Part shown: piece by piece, positions 34,175 to 42,881 of the stretch | Numbering within the stretch: the first letter of the stretch is position 1 | How the letters are laid out: each line of letters starts with the position of its first letter | Assembly (NCBI GenBank): GCA_027698105.1 | Contig: JAQERH010000023.1 | Coordinates: 1 to 47,405, forward strand | Length of the DNA: 47,405 bases | Reading direction: 5' to 3' | Source of the DNA: Lachnospiraceae bacterium AM93-12TA | GTDB taxonomy: Bacteria > Bacillota > Clostridia > Lachnospirales > Lachnospiraceae | The notes under the pieces: model-generated | The model's database searches: none | Told to the model about the DNA's origin: nothing | Seen by the model: only the letters and a program-made list of their open reading frames with translations | Translations under genes and position numbers: made by a program

Positions 34175-35491
34175 ATGTTAAAAACACTCCAGAGCGCTTT
34201 CAGAGTGAAGGAGGTAAGACAGAAGCTCGTATATACCTTTATGATGCTGATCGTGTTCCGTATCGGATCACAGATGCCTATTCCAGGGGCAAATACGAGT
34301 TTCTTCGACGAACTGTTCGCAAGATACAACAATGATGCATTCGGTTTTCTCAATTCGATCACTGGCGGTTCCCTTACGAACATGTCAGTGTTCGCATTGA
34401 GCATTACTCCCTACATCACATCCTCTATTATCATGCAGCTTCTGACCATTGCGATTCCGAAGCTGGAGGAAATGCAGAGAGATGGTGAAGAGGGAAGAAA
34501 GAAAATCCAGGAATATACCCGTTATCTGACAGTCGGACTGGCCTTAATGCAGTCAGCTGCTATGGCAATCGGCTTCGGAGGACAGGGACTGCTTCTTGAC
34601 TTCACAGCGCTCAACGTCATCGTGACTGTTGCAACCATGACAGCAGGAAGTGCAGTTCTTATGTGGATTGGTGAACGTATTACGGAAAACGGCGTAGGGA
34701 ACGGAATCTCTATAGTCCTGCTCTTTAATATTCTTTCCACGATTCCAAGCGATATGATTTCTCTCTATGAGAGATTCATGCAGGGAAGACCTGTCGGCGC
34801 GGCGGCATTATCTCTGGTCATCATTGTTGCTGTTATCGCAGCTATCGTAGTATTTGTTATCATTCTTCAGGATGCACAGAGAGTAATTCCGGTACAGTAC
34901 TCTAAAAAGATGCAGGGCAGGAAGATGGTTGGCGGCCAGTCCGCAAACATTCCGTTAAAGGTAAATACAGCAGGCGTTATCCCTGTTATTTTTGCCTCCT
35001 CCCTGATGAGTTTTCCGGTTATTATCTCCGAGTTTCTGAAGGTTGATCCTCTCTCTGTTCCGGGGCACATTTTAAGAACCCTGAACTCCAGTTCCTGGTT
35101 CCGTCCGGAAGCTCCGATTTACACAGTGGGAGTTTTAATCTATGTAGGACTGATTGTATTGTTTGCGTATTTCTACACATCCATTACCTTCAATCCTCTT
35201 GAGATTGCCAACAATATGAAAAAAGCCGGCGGCTTTATCCCTGGCATCCGTCCGGGAAAGCCGACATCTGACTACCTGTCAGGTATTCTGAGCTATATTA
35301 TTTTAATCGGCGCCTGCGGTCTGGTGATTGTATGCCTGATTCCGATTATCGCGTCCGGTCTGTTCAATATTAACAGACTGTCCTTCGGAGGAACATCCTT
35401 GATTATTATTGCGGGTGTTATTCTGGAGACAATTAAGGCAATAGAGTCTCAGCTCCTGGTAAGAAACTACAGAGGCTTTTTGAATGACTAA
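34175..35491 (+). CDS. secY: Preprotein translocase subunit SecY
   Basis: A 438-residue core channel of the Sec translocon with ten predicted membrane helices. Hallmarks include FRIGSQMPIPGAN in TM1, the SVFALSITPYITSSIIMQLL region, GIGNGIS-like NGVGNGISIVLLFN, the cytoplasmic SKKMQGRKMVGGQS loop and IRPGKPTSDYL. With SecE and SecG it would export the lipoproteins, subtilase and wall protein encoded elsewhere in the window. It starts 1 nt after rplO, and a 247-nt structured gap follows before adk. Confidence 0.97.
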   Translation: MLKTLQSAFRVKEVRQKLVYTFMMLIVFRIGSQMPIPGANTSFFDELFARYNNDAFGFLNSITGGSLTNMSVFALSITPYITSSIIMQLLTIAIPKLEEMQRDGEEGRKKIQEYTRYLTVGLALMQSAAMAIGFGGQGLLLDFTALNVIVTVATMTAGSAVLMWIGERITENGVGNGISIVLLFNILSTIPSDMISLYERFMQGRPVGAAALSLVIIVAVIAAIVVFVIILQDAQRVIPVQYSKKMQGRKMVGGQSANIPLKVNTAGVIPVIFASSLMSFPVIISEFLKVDPLSVPGHILRTLNSSSWFRPEAPIYTVGVLIYVGLIVLFAYFYTSITFNPLEIANNMKKAGGFIPGIRPGKPTSDYLSGILSYIILIGACGLVIVCLIPIIASGLFNINRLSFGGTSLIIIAGVILETIKAIESQLLVRNYRGFLND

Positions 35492-35498
35492 ATGATTC

Positions 35499-35738
35499 GC
35501 CTTCTGGGCGGGAGAGAAGGAAGGCATATTTTATGCTGACTGCTTCCGCAGGAAGGCGTTTCTTTTATTTATACAAAGTATATCTATTTGTTTATAAGAA
35601 AAATATCGCAGAGTTTTCCATCTTGGAAGCGGGGGAACGGCGGCAGAGCTTTATACTGCTGTCGGCTTCAGATGGAACGAGAGACAGGGAACGAGGACTT
35701 GGGGATCCATAAAAAAGCGATTACGGGAGGTACATGTT
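35499..35738 (+). promoter_or_regulatory. Folded leader between secY and adk
   Basis: Close to secY a CGCCTTC...GAAGGCG pair and an internal CTTCC-GCA-GGAAG hairpin are followed by GTTTCTTTTATT, resembling an attenuator or weak terminator. Further on, CCATCT (35,618-35,623) pairs with AGATGG (35,670-35,675) and GAAGC (35,626-35,630) with GCTTC (35,665-35,669), with an inner CGGCAG/CTGCTG stem. I see no convincing consensus promoter, though A/T-rich DNA at 35,565-35,600 could hold one. Confidence 0.45.
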
Positions 35739-36380
35739 ATGAAAATCATTATGTTAGGGGCGCCAGGAGCAGGAAAGGGAACACAGGCTGACAGAATTGC
35801 AGCAAAACACGGTATTCCTCATATTGCCACAGGTGACATTTTCAGAAGCAACATCAAAGAGGGAACAGAGCTGGGACAGCAGGCGAAGAAGTACATGGAT
35901 CAGGGACTTCTGGTTCCGGATGAGGTAACAATTAATATGGTTCTGGATCGCATTCAGAAGGATGACTGCAAGGACGGCTATGTATTAGACGGCTTCCCAA
36001 GAACCATTCCGCAGGCTGAAAGCCTTGGAAAAGCTCTGCAGGAGAGAGGACAGAAGATTGATTTCGCCCTGAATGTAGACGTTCCGGATGAGAATATTGT
36101 CAAAAGAATGGGCGGCCGCCGTGCCTGCATTAACTGCGGCGCTACCTATCATACACAGTTTGCTCCGCCTAAGAAGGACGGCATCTGTGATAAGTGCGGT
36201 TCTGAGCTGGTGCTGAGAGATGATGACAAGCCGGAAACCGTACAGAAGCGCCTTTCCGTTTATCATGAGCAGACAAAACCCCTGATTGGCTACTATGAGC
36301 AGATCGGAATTCTGGCTACAGTAGACGGAACACAGGAAATGGATCAGGTGTTTAACAGTATTGAGACGATTTTAGGATAA
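35739..36380 (+). CDS. adk: Adenylate kinase, zinc-LID type
   Basis: A 213-residue enzyme interconverting ATP + AMP and 2 ADP. The P-loop is GAPGAGKGT (7-15), with ATGDIFR and LDGFPRT motifs. The LID domain carries a four-cysteine zinc site (Cys130, Cys133, Cys150, Cys153), common in Gram-positives. GGGAGG lies 8 nt before the start at 35,739. It is separated from secY by a folded leader, so it may be expressed partly independently. Confidence 0.97.
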   Translation: MKIIMLGAPGAGKGTQADRIAAKHGIPHIATGDIFRSNIKEGTELGQQAKKYMDQGLLVPDEVTINMVLDRIQKDDCKDGYVLDGFPRTIPQAESLGKALQERGQKIDFALNVDVPDENIVKRMGGRRACINCGATYHTQFAPPKKDGICDKCGSELVLRDDDKPETVQKRLSVYHEQTKPLIGYYEQIGILATVDGTQEMDQVFNSIETILG

Positions 36381-36400
36381 GAATTCAGGAGCAGAAAATT

Positions 36401-37153
36401 ATGGCAGTAACCATTAAATCCCCAAGGGAAATTGAACTGATGAGAGAAGCGGGCAGAATTCTGGCTATTACTCACAATGAGCTGGAAAAGGCGCTGAAGC
36501 CGGGTATGTCTACTCTGGATATCGACCGGCTGGGCGAGGAGATTATCCGCAGCTACGGATGCATCCCTTCCTTTAAAAACTATAATGGATATCCAGCCTC
36601 TATCTGTGTATCTGTCAACGATGAGGTGGTTCACGGGATTCCCCATAAGGATCATATCATTGACGAGGGCGATATTGTCAGCCTGGACGCCGGGGTTATC
36701 TACAAGGGTTATCACTCTGATGCAGCCAGAACCCACGGTGTAGGGGAGATCAGCCCGGAAGCCAGAAAACTGATTGATGTAACGCGGCAGAGCTTTTTTG
36801 AGGGAATCAAGTTTGCCAGACCCGGCAATCATCTGAATGACATTTCCACCGCTATCCAGGCCTACGCAGAGAGCTTCGGCTTCGGAGTGGTACGGGATCT
36901 GGTGGGACACGGTATCGGCTCCCATCTCCATGAGGATCCGGAGATACCGAATTTCAAACGCCGCAGGAAGGGAATCCTTCTTCAGCCGGGTATGACGCTT
37001 GCCATCGAACCCATGATCAATGAAGGATCCTACGACGTGGTCTGGCTGGATGACGACTGGACGGTAGTAACCGAGGACGGCTCCCTGTCAGCTCACTATG
37101 AGAACACAATCCTGATAACTGAGGACGGCCCGGAAATCCTATCTATGCTGTAG
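36401..37153 (+). CDS. map: Methionine aminopeptidase, type I
   Basis: A 250-residue dimetal enzyme removing N-terminal Met from new proteins. All five metal ligands are present: Asp96, Asp107, His170, Glu203 and Glu234, in SLDAGV, YHSDAART, GHGIG, IEPM and HYENT. Lacks the N-terminal zinc extension, as usual for Firmicutes. It starts 20 nt after adk, with CAGGAGC upstream. Confidence 0.97.
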   Translation: MAVTIKSPREIELMREAGRILAITHNELEKALKPGMSTLDIDRLGEEIIRSYGCIPSFKNYNGYPASICVSVNDEVVHGIPHKDHIIDEGDIVSLDAGVIYKGYHSDAARTHGVGEISPEARKLIDVTRQSFFEGIKFARPGNHLNDISTAIQAYAESFGFGVVRDLVGHGIGSHLHEDPEIPNFKRRRKGILLQPGMTLAIEPMINEGSYDVVWLDDDWTVVTEDGSLSAHYENTILITEDGPEILSML

Positions 37154-37181
37154 GACGCCGCCTTGACTTTTGAGGTGAAAC

Positions 37182-37457
37182 ATGGCAGAATATAAAGTCG
37201 GAAGCCTTGTCCGCTCCCTTGCAGGACATGACAAGGACAGCTTATTTATCATCACAGAGGAAACTCCGGAATATGTTTACCTGTCAGACGGCAGGCTGCG
37301 CCCTTTTGAAAAACCGAAGAAGAAAAAGAAGAAACACGTGCAGCCCACTCATTACTGGGATCAGAAGCTTACAGAAGCCATTGAGTCTAGCCGTCCTACA
37401 GTAGATGAGGAGATCCGCCTCTTTATTAAAAACTGGAAAAAAGAGAGAGAAATATAA
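37182..37457 (+). CDS. KOW-domain RNA-binding protein
   Basis: A 91-residue small protein with an N-terminal KOW-like beta barrel ([20 protein letters not shown]), a lysine-rich stretch ([10 protein letters not shown]) and a helical C terminus. It matches the clostridial L14e/L27e-like KOW protein (COG2163-like) found between map and infA. Role unknown; RNA or ribosome binding is inferred from fold, charge and neighbours. Confidence 0.82.
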   Translation: MAEYKVGSLVRSLAGHDKDSLFIITEETPEYVYLSDGRLRPFEKPKKKKKKHVQPTHYWDQKLTEAIESSRPTVDEEIRLFIKNWKKEREI

Positions 37458-37476
37458 CAGCCGGGAGGTAGAGCAA

Positions 37477-37695
37477 ATGTCTAAAGCAGACGTAATTGAA
37501 ATTGAGGGAACCGTTGCAGAGAAGCTGCCAAATGCCATGTTCAAGGTAGAACTGGAAAACGGCCATATCGTTCTTGCAACTATCAGCGGAAAGCTCCGCA
37601 TGAACTACATCAGAATCTTACCGGGAGATAAGGTAACGATGGAGATGTCCCCATACGATCTTTCCAAGGGACGTATTATCTGGAGAGATAAATAA
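37477..37695 (+). CDS. infA: Translation initiation factor IF-1
   Basis: A 72-residue OB-fold factor, starting [20 protein letters not shown] and ending [12 protein letters not shown]; it binds the 30S A site during initiation. Start at 37,477 has GGGAGG just upstream; the frame is open further upstream but would overlap the preceding gene. A strong terminator follows. Confidence 0.98.
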   Translation: MSKADVIEIEGTVAEKLPNAMFKVELENGHIVLATISGKLRMNYIRILPGDKVTMEMSPYDLSKGRIIWRDK

Positions 37696-37719
37696 GATAT
37701 AGCAGATAATAACAGCAGA

Positions 37720-37770
37720 AAAAGGCAGGTATTTTCTTCCACTGAAAGTCAGAAATACCTGCCTTTTCTG
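37720..37770 (+). terminator. Terminator after infA
   Basis: An arm with AAAAGGCAGGTATTT pairs with AAATACCTGCCTTTT around a short loop and is followed by CTGCTGCTTTTTT. It would end the S10-spc transcript and split the ribosomal cluster into two units. Confidence 0.88.
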
Positions 37771-37840
37771 CTGCTTTTTTTACATGGAGGTAAGCAGAGC
37801 GGCCGTGTTTTTCTTTTCTGCTTCACCAAAAGAGAGGAAC

Positions 37841-37903
37841 GGCAAAAAAGAATGTTTTTCAAACTCCACTAAAAGCTTAGTCGTTGAAAAACATTCTTTT
37901 GCC
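37841..37903 (+). repeat. Long inverted repeat containing the short dispersed repeat, copy 2
   Basis: GGCAAAAAAGAATG and following bases (37,841-37,862) pair with 37,884-37,903 over about 20 bp with a 2-nt bulge. The right arm matches the sequence at 2541-2577. T tracts flank neither side strongly, so a terminator role is uncertain. Confidence 0.5.
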
Positions 37904-37974
37904 TGCGCAGCTGCTTTCACCGGGAATGGATGCTTTAACAGTAAATATTAATAGCAACATGACATTTCTTAGAC

Positions 37975-38141
37975 AAAAACTGCAGGCTGGGCGGCAACGG
38001 CGAGGCTTGCGCAGAGAGGTTTGTGCTAATTTCCGCCACCGAGCGAAGTGTTTGAGCCGTAAGGCGAGTTTTCGCGAATGGCGGATCATGGATGCACGAA
38101 CCGAACAGAAAACGCAGCCAGCCGCAAAGGCTGCAGTTTTT
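37975..38141 (+). repeat. Structured dispersed element, copy 2
   Basis: Closed by an 11-bp stem (37,975-37,985 with 38,131-38,141) unrelated in sequence to that of copy 1. Inside: GTTTGTGC pairs with GCACGAAC; TCCGCCA (starting 38,031) with TGGCGGA; GCGAA with TTCGC; tip GCC-GTAA-GGC (38,056-38,065). Relative to copy 1, three base pairs change on both sides (A-T to G-C, C-G to T-A, G-C to A-T) and the tetraloop changes GAAA to GTAA, both GNRA. It lies between the infA terminator and the rpmJ promoter. Confidence 0.75.
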
Positions 38142-38178
38142 GCCTGGCACGTTTACCGTGTTTTCGCGAAAAAATCCC

Positions 38179-38207
38179 TTGCATTATATAGAAATAAATG
38201 TTATAAT
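38179..38207 (+). promoter_or_regulatory. Promoter of the rpmJ-rplQ (alpha) operon
   Basis: TTGCAT (38,179-38,184), 17 bp, TATAAT (38,202-38,207), with TGT just before the -10 (extended -10). This is one of the best promoters in the window; transcription would start near 38,214. Confidence 0.85.
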
Positions 38208-38213
38208 GCTCTA

Positions 38214-38393
38214 GCGAACTTTGTTGAGGCATCAGAATAGATCTGCCCTTTTGAGCTGTGAACCCAGGCGGACAGGGGGGCGGGACTGTTTGATAGATGT
38301 ACCTGTAGGCCCGCGGTTTGAGGACTGCAAGCTGTAACAAACGCGCTTTGTAAGTCCTTAGATGGACGGACTATTACGGAAAGGAGAATTACT
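38214..38393 (+). promoter_or_regulatory. Structured leader of the alpha operon
   Basis: A 180-nt untranslated leader. AGGACT near 38,319 pairs with AGTCCT near 38,353, with an inner CAAGC/GCTTTG helix, and a GTCC...GGAC hairpin follows. AAAGGAG lies just before the rpmJ start. In B. subtilis S4 represses rpsD through a leader; here rpsD is in this operon, so S4 is a candidate regulator by inference. Confidence 0.45.
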
Positions 38394-38507
38394 GTGAAGG
38401 TTAGATCATCGGTTAAACCAATTTGCGAAAAATGCAAGATCATTAAGAGAAAAGGCAGTATCAGAGTAATCTGTGAAAATCCAAAGCACAAACAAAGACA
38501 GGGCTGA
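38394..38507 (+). CDS. rpmJ: 50S ribosomal protein L36
   Basis: A 37-residue zinc-ribbon protein starting with GTG (product [20 protein letters not shown]). Zinc ligands are Cys11, Cys14, Cys27 and His32. It is the first gene of the second ribosomal unit, with AAAGGAG upstream. Confidence 0.97.
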   Translation: MKVRSSVKPICEKCKIIKRKGSIRVICENPKHKQRQG

Positions 38508-38641
38508 TAAAAAGTCTGCCTGATTTTTTTCGCACACCGCTTTTCTTATGAACCACCAGGATAAGTTGTTCATAAAGAATAAGCATTTAGCATTACTTGT
38601 GGATTGAATGAAAGAAAAACTAATGGAGGTGTACTACACAC

Positions 38642-39010
38642 ATGGCTCGTATTTCAGGTGTTGATTTACCAAGAGAAAAACGTGTAGAGATCGGTTTGAC
38701 TTACATCTACGGTATCGGTAGAGCAAGTTCCAACCGCATTCTTACAGAGGCTGGCGTTAATCCTGACACACGTGTTAAGGACTTAACAGACGACGAGGTT
38801 AAGAAGCTGGCAGCTATTATCGCTGATACTCAGACTGTTGAGGGTGATTTAAGAAGAGAGATCGCCATGAACATCAAGAGACTTCAGGAGATCGGATGCT
38901 ACAGAGGAATCCGTCATAGAAAGAGCCTTCCGGTTCGTGGTCAGAAGACAAAGACCAACGCTAGAACACGTAAGGGACCAAGGAAGACAGTAGCAAATAA
39001 GAAAAAATAA
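38642..39010 (+). CDS. rpsM: 30S ribosomal protein S13
   Basis: A 122-residue S13 (uS13), [20 protein letters not shown], with [12 protein letters not shown] and the C-terminal [19 protein letters not shown] tail that touches P-site tRNA. TGGAGGTG precedes the start. The 134-nt spacer after rpmJ contains an 8-bp TTATGAAC/GTTCATAA hairpin (around 38,537-38,574). Confidence 0.98.
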   Translation: MARISGVDLPREKRVEIGLTYIYGIGRASSNRILTEAGVNPDTRVKDLTDDEVKKLAAIIADTQTVEGDLRREIAMNIKRLQEIGCYRGIRHRKSLPVRGQKTKTNARTRKGPRKTVANKKK

Positions 39011-39091
39011 TAAGTAACAAGACAAGCGTGAATCAGGTTAGGTAATACAGTTTAACAGGATTCAATATCAGAGAAAGTAGGTTAGTTTAAA

Positions 39092-39493
39092 ATGGCTAAA
39101 AAAGTGTCAACTGCTAAGAAAGTGACAAAAAAGCGTGTAAAGAAAAACGTTGAACGCGGACAGGCGCACATCCAGTCATCTTTTAATAACACAATCGTTA
39201 CTTTAACAGATGCACAGGGAAATGCTTTATCTTGGGCAAGTGCAGGCGGTCTGGGATTTAGAGGTTCAAGGAAATCTACTCCATATGCAGCACAGATGGC
39301 TGCAGAAACTGCAACAAAGGCAGCTCTTATCCATGGATTAAAATCTGTAGACGTTATGGTTAAAGGACCAGGTTCAGGCCGTGAGGCAGCTATCCGCGCC
39401 CTTCAGGCATGTGGTCTGGAAGTAACAAGCATCAAGGACGTAACACCAGTTCCGCACAACGGATGCCGTCCGCCGAAGCGCAGAAGAGTCTAA
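39092..39493 (+). CDS. rpsK: 30S ribosomal protein S11
   Basis: A 133-residue S11 (uS11) with [36 protein letters not shown] and the C-terminal [12 protein letters not shown]. It is on the 30S platform near the E site. The ribosome binding site is weak (AGGTTAG at the usual region), unlike the strong sites of its neighbours. Confidence 0.98.
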   Translation: MAKKVSTAKKVTKKRVKKNVERGQAHIQSSFNNTIVTLTDAQGNALSWASAGGLGFRGSRKSTPYAAQMAAETATKAALIHGLKSVDVMVKGPGSGREAAIRALQACGLEVTSIKDVTPVPHNGCRPPKRRRV

Positions 39494-39511
39494 TTTAGGA
39501 GGAGAGTTAAG

Positions 39512-40105
39512 ATGGCAGTAAATAGAGTTCCTGTTCTTAAAAGATGTAGATCTCTTGACCTTGATCCAATTTACTTAGGAATCGACAAGAAATCCAATAG
39601 AAATTCAAAGAGAGCTAATAAGAAGATGAGCGAGTACGGTCTCCAGTTAAGAGAGAAGCAGAAAGCTAAATTCATCTACGGTGTGTTAGAGAAACCTTTC
39701 AGAAACTATTATGCAAAGGCTTCTAGAATGAACGGACAGGTTGGTACAAACCTGATGATTCTTCTGGAGCTGAGACTGGACAATGTTCTTTTCAGAATGG
39801 GCTTTGGCCGCACAAGAAAAGAGACAAGACAGATCATTGACCACAAGCACGTTCTTGTAAACGGCAAGTGCGTAAACATCCCGTCTTACCAGGTTAAGGC
39901 TGGCGATGTAATCGAGATCAAAGAGAAATATAAATCTTCACAGAGATATAAAGACGTATTAGAGGTAACAGCAGGAAGACTTGTACCGGCTTGGTTAGAG
40001 GCTGACCAGGAGAACTTAAAGGGTACAGTAAAAGAGTTACCGTCCAGAGACGAGATTGATGTTCCTGTAAACGAAGTGCTTATCGTCGAGTTATACTCCA
40101 AATAA
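39512..40105 (+). CDS. rpsD: 30S ribosomal protein S4, C-minus form
   Basis: A 197-residue S4 (uS4), MAVNRVPVLKRCRSLDLDPI, with an S4 RNA-binding domain (LDNVLFRMGFGRTRKETRQI). It has only one cysteine in the N-terminal domain and so lacks the zinc site of the C-plus form. It initiates 30S assembly and often represses its own expression. Its location inside the alpha operon is typical of Clostridia. Confidence 0.98.
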   Translation: MAVNRVPVLKRCRSLDLDPIYLGIDKKSNRNSKRANKKMSEYGLQLREKQKAKFIYGVLEKPFRNYYAKASRMNGQVGTNLMILLELRLDNVLFRMGFGRTRKETRQIIDHKHVLVNGKCVNIPSYQVKAGDVIEIKEKYKSSQRYKDVLEVTAGRLVPAWLEADQENLKGTVKELPSRDEIDVPVNEVLIVELYSK

Positions 40106-40124
40106 TTAAGGGCAGTCCTTAATT
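40104..40124 (+). promoter_or_regulatory. Hairpin at the rpsD-rpoA junction
   Basis: AATTAAGG (40,104-40,111) pairs with CCTTAATT (40,117-40,124) around GCAGT, overlapping the last two bases of the rpsD stop codon, and 25 nt before rpoA. There is no T tract. Confidence 0.5.
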
Positions 40125-40149
40125 AACTTCCCAAAAGGAGGGGTTAGTA

Positions 40150-41109
40150 GTGTTCGATTTTGAAAAACCGAAAATTGAAATTGCTGAGATTTCAGAAGAC
40201 AAAAGATATGGCAAGTTTGTAGTGGAACCCCTTGAGAGAGGCTACGGCACTACATTAGGAAATTCTTTAAGAAGAATTATGCTCTCTTCTTTGCCTGGAG
40301 CAGCAGTAAGTCAGGTGAAAATCGACGGCGTTCTGCATGAGTTCAGTTCCATCCCTGGAGTAAAAGAGGATGTAACTGAGATTATCATGAATATCAAGAG
40401 TCTGGCAATCAAGAACAGCAGCGAGACAAACGAGCCTAAGACAGCTTACATTGAGTTTGAGGGCGAGGGCGTTGTGACAGCAGCCGATATCAATGCAGAT
40501 TCTGACATTGAGATCTTAAACCCTGAGCAGGTAATCGCTACCCTCAGCGGCGGCGCTGACAGCAAGTTCTACATGGAGCTGACTATTACGAAGGGACGCG
40601 GATATATCAGCGCAGACAAGAATAAGAGCGATGACCTTCCAATCGGAGTCATTGCAGTAGATTCCATCTACACTCCTGTTGAGCGTGTGAATATGGCCGT
40701 TGAGAACACTCGTGTAGGACAGGTTACGGACTACGATAAACTGACTCTGGATGTTTACACAAACGGAACCCTGGCTCCAGACGAGGCGGTGAGCCTTGCT
40801 GCTAAGGTATTAAGCGAGCATCTGAACCTTTTCATTGACCTCTCCGAGAATGCCAGAACCGCCGAGGTTATGGTAGAGAAGGAAGACAATGAGAAGGAGA
40901 AAGTTCTCGAGATGAACATTGATGAACTGGAATTATCCGTCCGTTCATACAACTGTTTAAAACGTGCAGGCATCAATACAGTGGAGGAGCTGTGCAACAG
41001 AACTCCAGAGGATATGATGAAGGTGAGAAACCTTGGACGCAAATCCTTAGAAGAGGTGCTTGCAAAATTAAAGGAGTTAGGCTTACAGCTTAACCCAAGC
41101 GAGGAGTAG
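40150..41109 (+). CDS. rpoA: DNA-directed RNA polymerase alpha subunit
   Basis: A 319-residue protein starting with GTG ([20 protein letters not shown]). The N-terminal assembly domain has [20 protein letters not shown]. The C-terminal DNA/activator-binding domain (about 250-319) includes [20 protein letters not shown] and [19 protein letters not shown] precedes the start. Confidence 0.98.
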   Translation: MFDFEKPKIEIAEISEDKRYGKFVVEPLERGYGTTLGNSLRRIMLSSLPGAAVSQVKIDGVLHEFSSIPGVKEDVTEIIMNIKSLAIKNSSETNEPKTAYIEFEGEGVVTAADINADSDIEILNPEQVIATLSGGADSKFYMELTITKGRGYISADKNKSDDLPIGVIAVDSIYTPVERVNMAVENTRVGQVTDYDKLTLDVYTNGTLAPDEAVSLAAKVLSEHLNLFIDLSENARTAEVMVEKEDNEKEKVLEMNIDELELSVRSYNCLKRAGINTVEELCNRTPEDMMKVRNLGRKSLEEVLAKLKELGLQLNPSEE

Positions 41110-41214
41110 AAGACGCGTCTTCTGCCTCATTGAGACTGATTTATGGACAAAAAGCATCCGCCCAGTAAGCCCGAAGACGCATGGACGGATGTTCCACAAA
41201 TGGAGGACATTATA

Positions 41215-41751
41215 ATGGCAGGATATAGAAAGCTGGGAAGAACTTCCAGCCAGAGAAAAGCATTATTAAGAAACCAGGTTACAAACCTGTTATACAACGG
41301 CAAGATCGTTACAACTGAGGCAAGAGCTAAGGAAGTAAAGAAGATCGCCGAGGGCTTAATTGCACTTGCAGTTAAGGAGAAGGACAACTACGATACAGTT
41401 AAGGTTACAGCAAAGGTAGCTAAGAAGGACGCTGACGGCAAGAGAGTAAAGGAAGTCGTTGACGGCAAGAAAGTAACTGTATACGAGGAAGTAGAGAAAG
41501 AGATCAAGAAGGACAGACCGTCCAGACTTCACGCAAGAAGACAGATGTTAAAGGTTCTCTACGACGTAACAGAGGTTCCGACAGCTAAGGCTGGAAGAAA
41601 GAAAAATACAAAGTCTGTAGACCTTGTAGCTAAGATGTTCGACGAGATCGCTCCGAAGTACGCTAACCGTAACGGTGGTTACACAAGAATCGTAAAGATC
41701 GGTCTTCGTAAGGGCGACGCAGCTATGGAAGTTTTACTTGAGTTAGTATAA
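41215..41751 (+). CDS. rplQ: 50S ribosomal protein L17, extended form
   Basis: A 178-residue L17 (bL17), [20 protein letters not shown], with [19 protein letters not shown] and a C-terminal [20 protein letters not shown] block. A charged insertion near residues 65-100 makes it longer than the roughly 120-residue E. coli form, as in other clostridia. I chose 41,215 because GGAGG lies 8 nt upstream; the frame stays open back to an unsupported ATG at 41,143. Confidence 0.96.
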   Translation: MAGYRKLGRTSSQRKALLRNQVTNLLYNGKIVTTEARAKEVKKIAEGLIALAVKEKDNYDTVKVTAKVAKKDADGKRVKEVVDGKKVTVYEEVEKEIKKDRPSRLHARRQMLKVLYDVTEVPTAKAGRKKNTKSVDLVAKMFDEIAPKYANRNGGYTRIVKIGLRKGDAAMEVLLELV

Positions 41752-41776
41752 TTTCATATCTGAACCAAAATATTTA

Positions 41777-41812
41777 CCCCCTTCAGGAAGGAATTCCTGG
41801 AGGGGGTTTTTT
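41777..41812 (+). terminator. Terminator of the ribosomal/rpoA operon
   Basis: A 12-bp stem (41,777-41,788 with 41,795-41,806, one G-U) with a 6-nt loop and TTTTTT immediately after. It ends the ribosomal cluster. Confidence 0.95.
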
Positions 41813-41905
41813 AGTACAGATCTTTAAATTTAATGGAAAATATGAAGTAATTTGTAAAAAAAATGTCTATTTTCTATAACACAGCATATATATAGAAATT
41901 TACGA

Positions 41906-41935
41906 TTGGATTTATTGTACCAGGCCCCCTATAAT
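41906..41935 (+). promoter_or_regulatory. Promoter of the amino-acid ABC importer operon
   Basis: TTGGAT (41,906-41,911), 18 bp, TATAAT (41,930-41,935). About 20 nt downstream a GTAGAG-TTA-CTCTAC hairpin (about 41,954-41,968) lies in the leader and might regulate expression. Confidence 0.6.
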
Positions 41936-41998
41936 AAAACAGGTTAGCTGAGAGTAGAGTTACTCTACACTTGAACAGAAGAAAGGGAGAAGTACAAA

Positions 41999-42862
41999 AT
42001 GAAAAAGAGAATTTTAAGTATTGCTGTGGCAGCAACAATGGTATTCAGCCTTACAGCATGCGGAACTAGTAATGGGGGAAAGGAAAAAGCTGAGGAAAGT
42101 AAAACTGCATCAGCAGAAGAAGAAAAAGTGATCCGAGTTGCAACTGCGGGTAACTATGCACCATTTACTATTTATGATGAAACAAAAAAAGAATGGTCAG
42201 GATTTGAAATTGATCTTTGGAATACAATTGGGGAAAAGACAGGATACGATATTGAGTTTGTAAAAATTGATACTCCGGCAGCATTTGCAGAGTTAGACCT
42301 GGAGCGTGTAGATACGATTGCAAAACAGATCACAATCACAGAAGAAAGAAAAGAAATCTATAATTTTTCACAGCCATTTTTCTTCAGTCCTTACTGTTTA
42401 ACGGTTGCAGAATCTAATACAGATATTACCTGCTGGGCAGACATGGAAGGAAAAAATATTGGTGTTAAGGATGGAAGTGCAGATATTGAAGTAATTAAAG
42501 CCAATGATCCAGAGGGAAAGGTTAACATTGTGCTGTATGAAGATGATGCGTCATGCCAGAGAGATGTATCTTTAGGACGTGTTGATGCGACGGTATACGC
42601 TTCTTTAGTTTTGCCATATGATTTGGAAAAACAGAAAGATTTAAAGCTCAAAGCTGTAGGTACAGATGAAGCTCTTTATACAGAAGTGGATGGCTATCCA
42701 TTCTGTAAAACAGAGAGAGGAGATGAATTAAGAGAACTTACAAATCAGGTTCTGACAGAAATGATGGAAGACGGAAGCTACGGCGAGCTCAGCAAAAAAT
42801 GGTTCGATATTGATATTATGAATTCAGAATATGCAAAAGAATATTTTGCAAACAATAAATAG
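41999..42862 (+). CDS. Polar amino-acid ABC transporter substrate-binding lipoprotein
   Basis: A 287-residue periplasmic-type (type II) binding protein. The signal peptide ends in lipobox LTAC with acylated Cys21, followed by a Glu/Lys-rich linker. The binding fold starts at VIRVATAGNYAPFTIYDETK, with WSGFEIDLWNTIGEKTGYDI and VDTIAKQITITEERK typical of cystine/glutamine/histidine binding proteins (SBP_bac_3). With the permease and ATPase downstream it forms an importer; the C-S lyase in the operon points to cystine or a related sulfur compound, by inference. AAGGGAGAAG precedes the ATG. Confidence 0.9.
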   Translation: MKKRILSIAVAATMVFSLTACGTSNGGKEKAEESKTASAEEEKVIRVATAGNYAPFTIYDETKKEWSGFEIDLWNTIGEKTGYDIEFVKIDTPAAFAELDLERVDTIAKQITITEERKEIYNFSQPFFFSPYCLTVAESNTDITCWADMEGKNIGVKDGSADIEVIKANDPEGKVNIVLYEDDASCQRDVSLGRVDATVYASLVLPYDLEKQKDLKLKAVGTDEALYTEVDGYPFCKTERGDELRELTNQVLTEMMEDGSYGELSKKWFDIDIMNSEYAKEYFANNK

Positions 42863-42881
42863 GTAACGATTGCATATAAAG

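Noticed and set aside
37884..38240. A 118-codon plus-strand frame across element copy 2
   Set aside because: It runs through hairpins and an insertion-like repeat with no ribosome binding site or similarity; the repeat structure explains it.
24546..41751. Frames on the opposite strand across the ribosomal genes
   Set aside because: They are shadows of highly biased coding sequence; none has a ribosome binding site or family features.
41215..41751. rplQ starting at 41,143 with a 24-residue extension
   Set aside because: No ribosome binding site before 41,143, a strong one before 41,215, and the normal L17 N terminus begins there.
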